Below are positions 15,262 through 17,408 of a DNA stretch of 17,408 bases, piece after piece. Location: positions 2,884 to 20,291 of the forward strand of contig PCWF01000151.1 in the NCBI GenBank assembly GCA_002796165.1. Direction: 5' to 3'. Each line of letters starts with the position of its first letter. Position 1 is the stretch's first letter. The notes under the pieces were generated by a model. The model searched no databases. It was not told the DNA's origin and worked only from the letters and a program-made list of their open reading frames with translations. The position numbers and the translations under genes were made by a program. Source of the stretch: Nitrospinae bacterium CG11_big_fil_rev_8_21_14_0_20_56_8 (lineage in GTDB: Bacteria; Nitrospinota; Nitrospinia; Nitrospinales; VA-1).

Positions 15262-15590
15262 AACCGAACGATTTAAGGGCGCTTCTTACGATGGATGAGG
15301 GTACGGATCATTCGCTCGCGGGCCTAAAATTTAAAGAGCCGACCCTTGGCATCGGGAAATTTTCACCGGTTCCCTCAAGTGAACCGCCAGGGGCCGCTCC
15401 CTATGCAAAGCAGTACGATCCAACCTTCTCCCGATTGTGGCCGGAGTAAAATGAATTCTATCGCACTCTTTCGGAAATTTCGAGGATTCATTGGAAATCC
15501 TCGCAGGGGACCGGTCCTTCGATTTCTGGTCCCCGACTTGAGGATGGGGAAATGGGGCCTTGGATAATTGGCGGATTGAGGAAGAGGAGG
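15262..15590. other. Intergenic region with two adjacent hairpins
   Basis: This 329-bp stretch separates the HDOD gene (minus) from the small plus-strand ORFs. I see no convincing protein here. Its right half holds two strong stem-loops at 15481-15534, listed separately. A TTGAGG at 15538 and GATAAT at 15563 with a long 19-bp spacer form a weak plus-strand promoter candidate just before the GAGGAAGAGGAGG at 15578-15590. Confidence 0.5.
15481..15534. other. Tandem stem-loops (possible structured RNA or leader)
   Basis: Hairpin 1 is CGAGGATT (15481-15488) pairing perfectly with AATCCTCG (15496-15503) around a 7-nt loop. Hairpin 2 is GGGGACC (15506-15512) pairing perfectly with GGTCCCC (15528-15534) around a 15-nt loop; the GGACCGGTCC palindrome at 15508-15517 offers an alternative fold. 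Only two bases separate the stems and no T-run follows on either strand, so a simple intrinsic terminator is unlikely. Confidence 0.5.
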
Positions 15591-15683
15591 ATGTCTGGTA
15601 TTTTGTGGTGGCCCTCTATTGAAATGAAGAAACGTCTGGCTGACGAGATCGCTTCATGTTCGCTTCGCCTAAAACACTCATGA
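15591..15683 (+). CDS. Possible 30-residue upstream ORF coupled to the next gene
   Basis: A 31-codon frame starts at the ATG at 15591 after a purine-rich GAGGAAGAGGAGG. The closest GGAGG abuts the ATG, but the earlier GAGGAA gives a workable spacing. Its product begins MSGILWWPSIEMKKRL and resembles nothing I know. Its TGA (15681-15683) overlaps an in-frame ATG of the downstream gene at 15680 as ATGA, the classic translational coupling arrangement. It also overlaps the upstream alternative start of that gene at 15656 in another frame. It may be a leader peptide or chance; confidence is low. Confidence 0.25.
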   Translation: MSGILWWPSIEMKKRLADEIASCSLRLKHS

Positions 15684-16021
15684 CCGCCATCGGGATATTG
15701 CTGGTGGCCTCCCTGGTTTACCTGGAGATCAGCAAATTGCCGGAGCCCAAGGACCCCGAGCCGGCCTGCAGGAAGACGGACATCATCCGGGTTAAACCGG
15801 GGATCATCGAGAGAACCGAAGAGGAGGGAAAGTATGTGTACGTCAGCCGGAAATGGGAAACCGTTATGACCGATGAAAAAGAGGAGATCGGATTCTGGCT
15901 GGCACTTTGCAAATCGCCGGACGGATGGGTGGAATTGCGCGATGCCGAAACCGGCGCTTTCATTCGCAAGTTTGTGATCGATCTGAATTACCGGGCCACG
16001 CACGGCCTGCCGGTCAAATAA
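15656..16021 (+). CDS. Small membrane-anchored hypothetical protein
   Basis: The 121-residue product has one N-terminal hydrophobic segment (about residues 8-23, ending VYLEISK). A presumably periplasmic domain of about 95 residues follows, with two cysteines (38 and 85) that could form a disulfide. That part is mixed charged with regularly spaced aromatics (KYVYVSRKWETV, FWLALCKSPDGWVELRD) and looks like a small beta-rich domain. I do not recognise the family. Two starts are possible: ATG 15656, with only a weak GAGA upstream, and ATG 15680, which overlaps the stop of a 30-codon upstream ORF and leaves MTAIGILLVASLVYLEISK as the N-terminus. The protein is exported or membrane-tethered in either case. 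No partner gene is evident. Confidence 0.65.
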   Translation: MFASPKTLMTAIGILLVASLVYLEISKLPEPKDPEPACRKTDIIRVKPGIIERTEEEGKYVYVSRKWETVMTDEKEEIGFWLALCKSPDGWVELRDAETGAFIRKFVIDLNYRATHGLPVK

Positions 16022-16115
16022 TTCCCCCCGGTCCGTGGATTGCGGGGCGTTCGCGCTTATCCTCCAAAGCCACCCCGCGATCGCGATCGGGGAAAATCGG
16101 AAATCCCGGCCGTAT

Positions 16116-16199
16116 TTATTTGTGCAGATGATGGCTCCAGAATTCAACGGTTCCGAACAGGACAATCACAAACAAAATGTAAAAAAATATTTGGCTCAT
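16116..16199 (-). CDS. 27-residue single-span membrane microprotein
   Basis: This is a very short minus-strand gene that standard ORF cut-offs miss. The product begins MSQIFFYILFVIVLFG, forms one hydrophobic helix (about residues 4-18) and ends in a hydrophilic tail, WSHHLHK, with three His in four positions. The start ATG at 16199 has a Shine-Dalgarno of exceptional strength (AGGAGGTGA, 16204-16212) 4-7 nt upstream, the strongest in the window. The frame ends cleanly at TAA, and no competing plus-strand gene covers the region. It resembles the small subunits or stabilising peptides of membrane complexes, but no family can be named. Its upstream DNA is a MITE-like repeat starting at 16219, so its promoter is unclear. 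Confidence 0.6.
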   Translation of the reverse strand: MSQIFFYILFVIVLFGTVEFWSHHLHK

Positions 16200-16203
16200 G
16201 TCC

Positions 16204-16212
16204 TCACCTCCT
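16204..16212 (-). promoter_or_regulatory. Ribosome binding site of the 27-residue microprotein
   Basis: The minus strand reads AGGAGGTGA, nine consecutive bases complementary to the consensus 16S rRNA 3' end, at a suitable distance from the ATG at 16199. It is the main evidence that such a short ORF is translated. Confidence 0.6.
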
Positions 16213-16218
16213 CATTAG

Positions 16219-16391
16219 GAGGGTGCTGAAAAACCAGGAAAATGTCATCCCGAGTCCTTCGCCAAGCTCAGGATAAACTCCGCGAAGGATCCAGCCGGAT
16301 TGGTAAATTCTAGCTGGGCAAGGGTTTCGGGCAGGATTCTTCGCCGCATTGCGGCTCAGAATGACACCCGAAAGAGTTTTTCAGCATCCTG
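16219..16391. mobile_element. 173-bp MITE-like element with TTAG target duplication
   Basis: The ends are imperfect inverted repeats: AGGGTGCTGAAAAAC on the left (16220-16234) against AGGATGCTGAAAAAC, the reverse complement of the right end (16376-16390), one mismatch in 15. Internal arms also pair: TGTCATCCCGAG (left) with the complement of CTCAGAATGACA (right), and GCGAAGGATCC with GGATTCTTCGC. The internal TGTCATTCTGAG-type sequence is a widespread bacterial dispersed repeat motif. TTAG flanks the element on both sides (16215-16218 and 16392-16395), a 4-bp duplication fitting the YTAR target of IS5-subgroup transposases. It has no coding capacity, so it would move only by a transposase supplied in trans. 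Confidence 0.75.
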
Positions 16392-16395
16392 TTAG

Positions 16396-16670
16396 AAAGA
16401 TAGGCCCCGGGACGCGAATTGGCAAGCCGGGGCATGAGGGCATTTGACCGGTTTCCCCCGAATCCGGTCCCGGATTATGCGCGGATTGGGGCCAAAACCC
16501 CGCCACTTGTTCAAAATATTCCCATTCTTACGGGCAGTTTGGGGAACCTGCAGGCCTGGATGGCGGAAGGAGGGGAGGTGGGGCCGGGGGACGAAAGGTA
16601 GAAATTTTCCTTGAACACGTTTTTTTCGGGTGACCGTTCCTTTATAAGTTTACGCCTTGGAAAGAAAAGG
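16396..16670. other. Intergenic region upstream of the toxin-antitoxin module
   Basis: No credible gene is present. It holds a 7-bp dyad AATCCGG/CCGGATT at 16461-16476 with a 2-nt centre, a G-rich tract at 16565-16600 and a T-run at 16620-16626. The base composition changes from GC-rich to AT-rich near 16600, where the toxin-antitoxin cargo begins. Confidence 0.4.
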
Positions 16671-16699
16671 TTGACATATGGTGTCAAATTTAACACCAT
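16671..16699 (+). promoter_or_regulatory. Promoter -35 and palindromic operator of the toxin-antitoxin operon
   Basis: A perfect -35 TTGACA lies at 16671-16676. It is followed by a 22-bp palindrome at 16678-16699 (left arm ATGGTGTCAAA, right arm TTTAACACCAT), with 10 of 11 base pairs matched. The palindrome covers the spacer and the expected -10 position and ends 6 bp before the toxin ATG. This is the arrangement expected for autorepression by the HTH antitoxin. No good -10 is visible at 17 bp (CACCAT), so the precise start of transcription is uncertain. Confidence 0.6.
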
Positions 16700-16705
16700 T
16701 ATTTT

Positions 16706-17053
16706 ATGAGTCTGATTACAAGACCTGTATCATGGATTAAGGCGGCGCGGAAAGAATTTGAGAAGTTTCCCCAAGGGGCAAAGCAGGAGATATTGGAAGC
16801 ACCGATCCTTGCCGCCGAAGGCCGGAAGGGTGAAATCGCCAAACCGATGAGGGGTCTTGGATCGGGCGTTATTGAAATTGCCCTGCAATTCAGGTCCAAC
16901 GCTTACCGCGCAGTCTATGCTTTACAAATCGGAACTGATATCTGGGTTATTCATGCATTCCAGAAAAAATCAAAAACCGGAATCAAGACCCCGAAGCAGG
17001 ACATAGACCTGATTAAGCAAAGGATCAAGATACTGAAGGAGTTATGGAAATGA
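16706..17053 (+). CDS. Type II toxin, RelE/HigB superfamily (phage Gp49-like)
   Basis: The 115-residue basic protein fits the Gp49-like/HigB family of ribosome-associated mRNA interferases. A helical N-terminus (WIKAARKEFEKFPQGAKQEIL, read in parts) is followed by MRGLGSGVIEIAL (48-60), the strand pair FRSNAYRAVYALQ (62-74) and the diagnostic WVIHAFQKKSKTGIKTPKQDI (80-100, read in parts). A C-terminal helix ends the protein. The family cuts translated mRNA when free and is neutralised by its HTH partner. The ATG at 16706 has no Shine-Dalgarno, which would keep toxin translation low. The toxin precedes the antitoxin, the order typical of higBA, with a 4-nt ATGA overlap. The region is AT-richer than the rest of the window, consistent with horizontal transfer. 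Confidence 0.88.
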   Translation: MSLITRPVSWIKAARKEFEKFPQGAKQEILEAPILAAEGRKGEIAKPMRGLGSGVIEIALQFRSNAYRAVYALQIGTDIWVIHAFQKKSKTGIKTPKQDIDLIKQRIKILKELWK

Positions 17054-17388
17054 CCAAAAAAGAAAAATTGGAAATTGTGCGTGGGAGTGGAAACATCTTC
17101 CGCGATTTTGGCTACCCGAACGCCGATATTGAACAGCTTAAAGCCATCCTTGCCGCCCAAATCATCGGCATTCTGGATGATCGGAAATTGTCCACCCGGA
17201 AAGCGGAAAAGCTGACCGGTGTACCGCACGCCGACTTTGTTCGAATCCGTAAGCCGAGCCTTAAACGGTTTACCGTTGACCGTCTGATAAGCATCCTCAA
17301 CAAGCTGGATCAACAGGTGGACGTGAAGGTTAAGGTTCGTCCCCGGCCACGGCAAAAGGCCAAGGCGGAAGCGGCGATTCAGATTTAG
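17050..17388 (+). CDS. Antitoxin, HigA/XRE-type helix-turn-helix protein
   Basis: The 112-residue partner of the upstream toxin has an XRE-type helix-turn-helix at about residues 45-85 (LSTRKAEKLTGVPHADFVRI, then a helix FTVDRLISILNKL). A basic C-terminal tail follows (VKVKVRPRPRQKAKAE). It should bind and block the toxin and repress the operon through the palindrome at 16678-16699. The ATG at 17050 is chosen over 17044 because AAGGAG at 17036-17041 then sits 8 nt upstream rather than 2, and it forms an ATGA overlap with the toxin stop, implying coupled translation. Its TAG stop is directly followed by a copy of the MITE end at 17389, so the repeat inserted exactly at the end of the gene. Confidence 0.88.
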   Translation: MTKKEKLEIVRGSGNIFRDFGYPNADIEQLKAILAAQIIGILDDRKLSTRKAEKLTGVPHADFVRIRKPSLKRFTVDRLISILNKLDQQVDVKVKVRPRPRQKAKAEAAIQI

Positions 17389-17408
17389 CAGGGTGCTGGA
17401 AAACTCTT
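17389..17408. mobile_element. End of a second MITE copy, inverted relative to the first (continues past the window)
   Basis: CAGGGTGCTGGAAAACTCTT matches the reverse complement of the right end of the first element (16372-16391) at 18 of 20 positions. It is again preceded by TTAG (17385-17388), the same tetranucleotide that flanks the first copy. Only the first 20 bp are in view. Confidence 0.65.

Noticed and set aside
16419..16601. 60-codon plus-strand frame in the gap before the toxin
   Set aside because: It has no ribosome binding site, a Pro/Gly-rich random-looking composition, and sits in a stretch with no other coding signs.

Overview
The window carries about a dozen well-supported genes at high GC (visibly GC-rich throughout, except the last kilobase). 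It looks like chromosomal DNA of a Gram-negative bacterium. The reasons are a signal-peptide-bearing PBP4-type D-Ala-D-Ala carboxypeptidase, an NhaD-type Na+/H+ antiporter (common in marine or saline Gram-negatives), an HDOD signalling protein, and a response regulator with a long acidic linker. The gene mix resembles Nitrospinota or Desulfobacterota-like lineages. That placement is an inference and cannot be settled from sequence reading alone.

Layout. (1) 1-2000: a PfkB-family (adenosine kinase-like) sugar kinase, cut by the window edge, diverges from a dacB-like gene; a plausible promoter faces each way. (2) 2000-9600: a minus-strand block holding a two-part gene with a disordered, arginine/asparagine-rich N-terminal half, then pepF (M3B oligoendopeptidase), valS, and a response regulator whose linker is built from a 46-residue repeat. 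(3) 9600-13800: a membrane-tethered periplasmic PHP-fold protein that has lost its canonical metal-binding histidines and ends in an SH3-like domain; a convergent membrane-anchored FAM173-like methyltransferase; and nhaD. (4) 13800-15300: an HDOD protein and a nitrobindin-like heme-binding beta-barrel protein 30 bp apart, probably one operon. (5) 15300-16200: an intergenic stretch with two adjacent strong hairpins, a small membrane-anchored protein possibly coupled to a 30-codon upstream ORF, and a 27-residue single-span protein on the minus strand with a near-perfect Shine-Dalgarno. (6) 16200-17408: an accessory island. A 173-bp MITE-like element flanked by TTAG duplications is followed by a HigB/HigA-type toxin-antitoxin module, and the window ends in the first 20 bp of a second, inverted copy of the same repeat.

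The housekeeping genes (valS, pepF, dacB, nhaD) are ordinary. Most of the novelty is in the PHP pseudoenzyme, the acidic repeat array of the response regulator, the unlisted microprotein next to the MITE, and the arrangement in which inverted MITE ends bracket the toxin-antitoxin locus, with the second element abutting the antitoxin stop codon. No rRNA, tRNA or CRISPR array was found.
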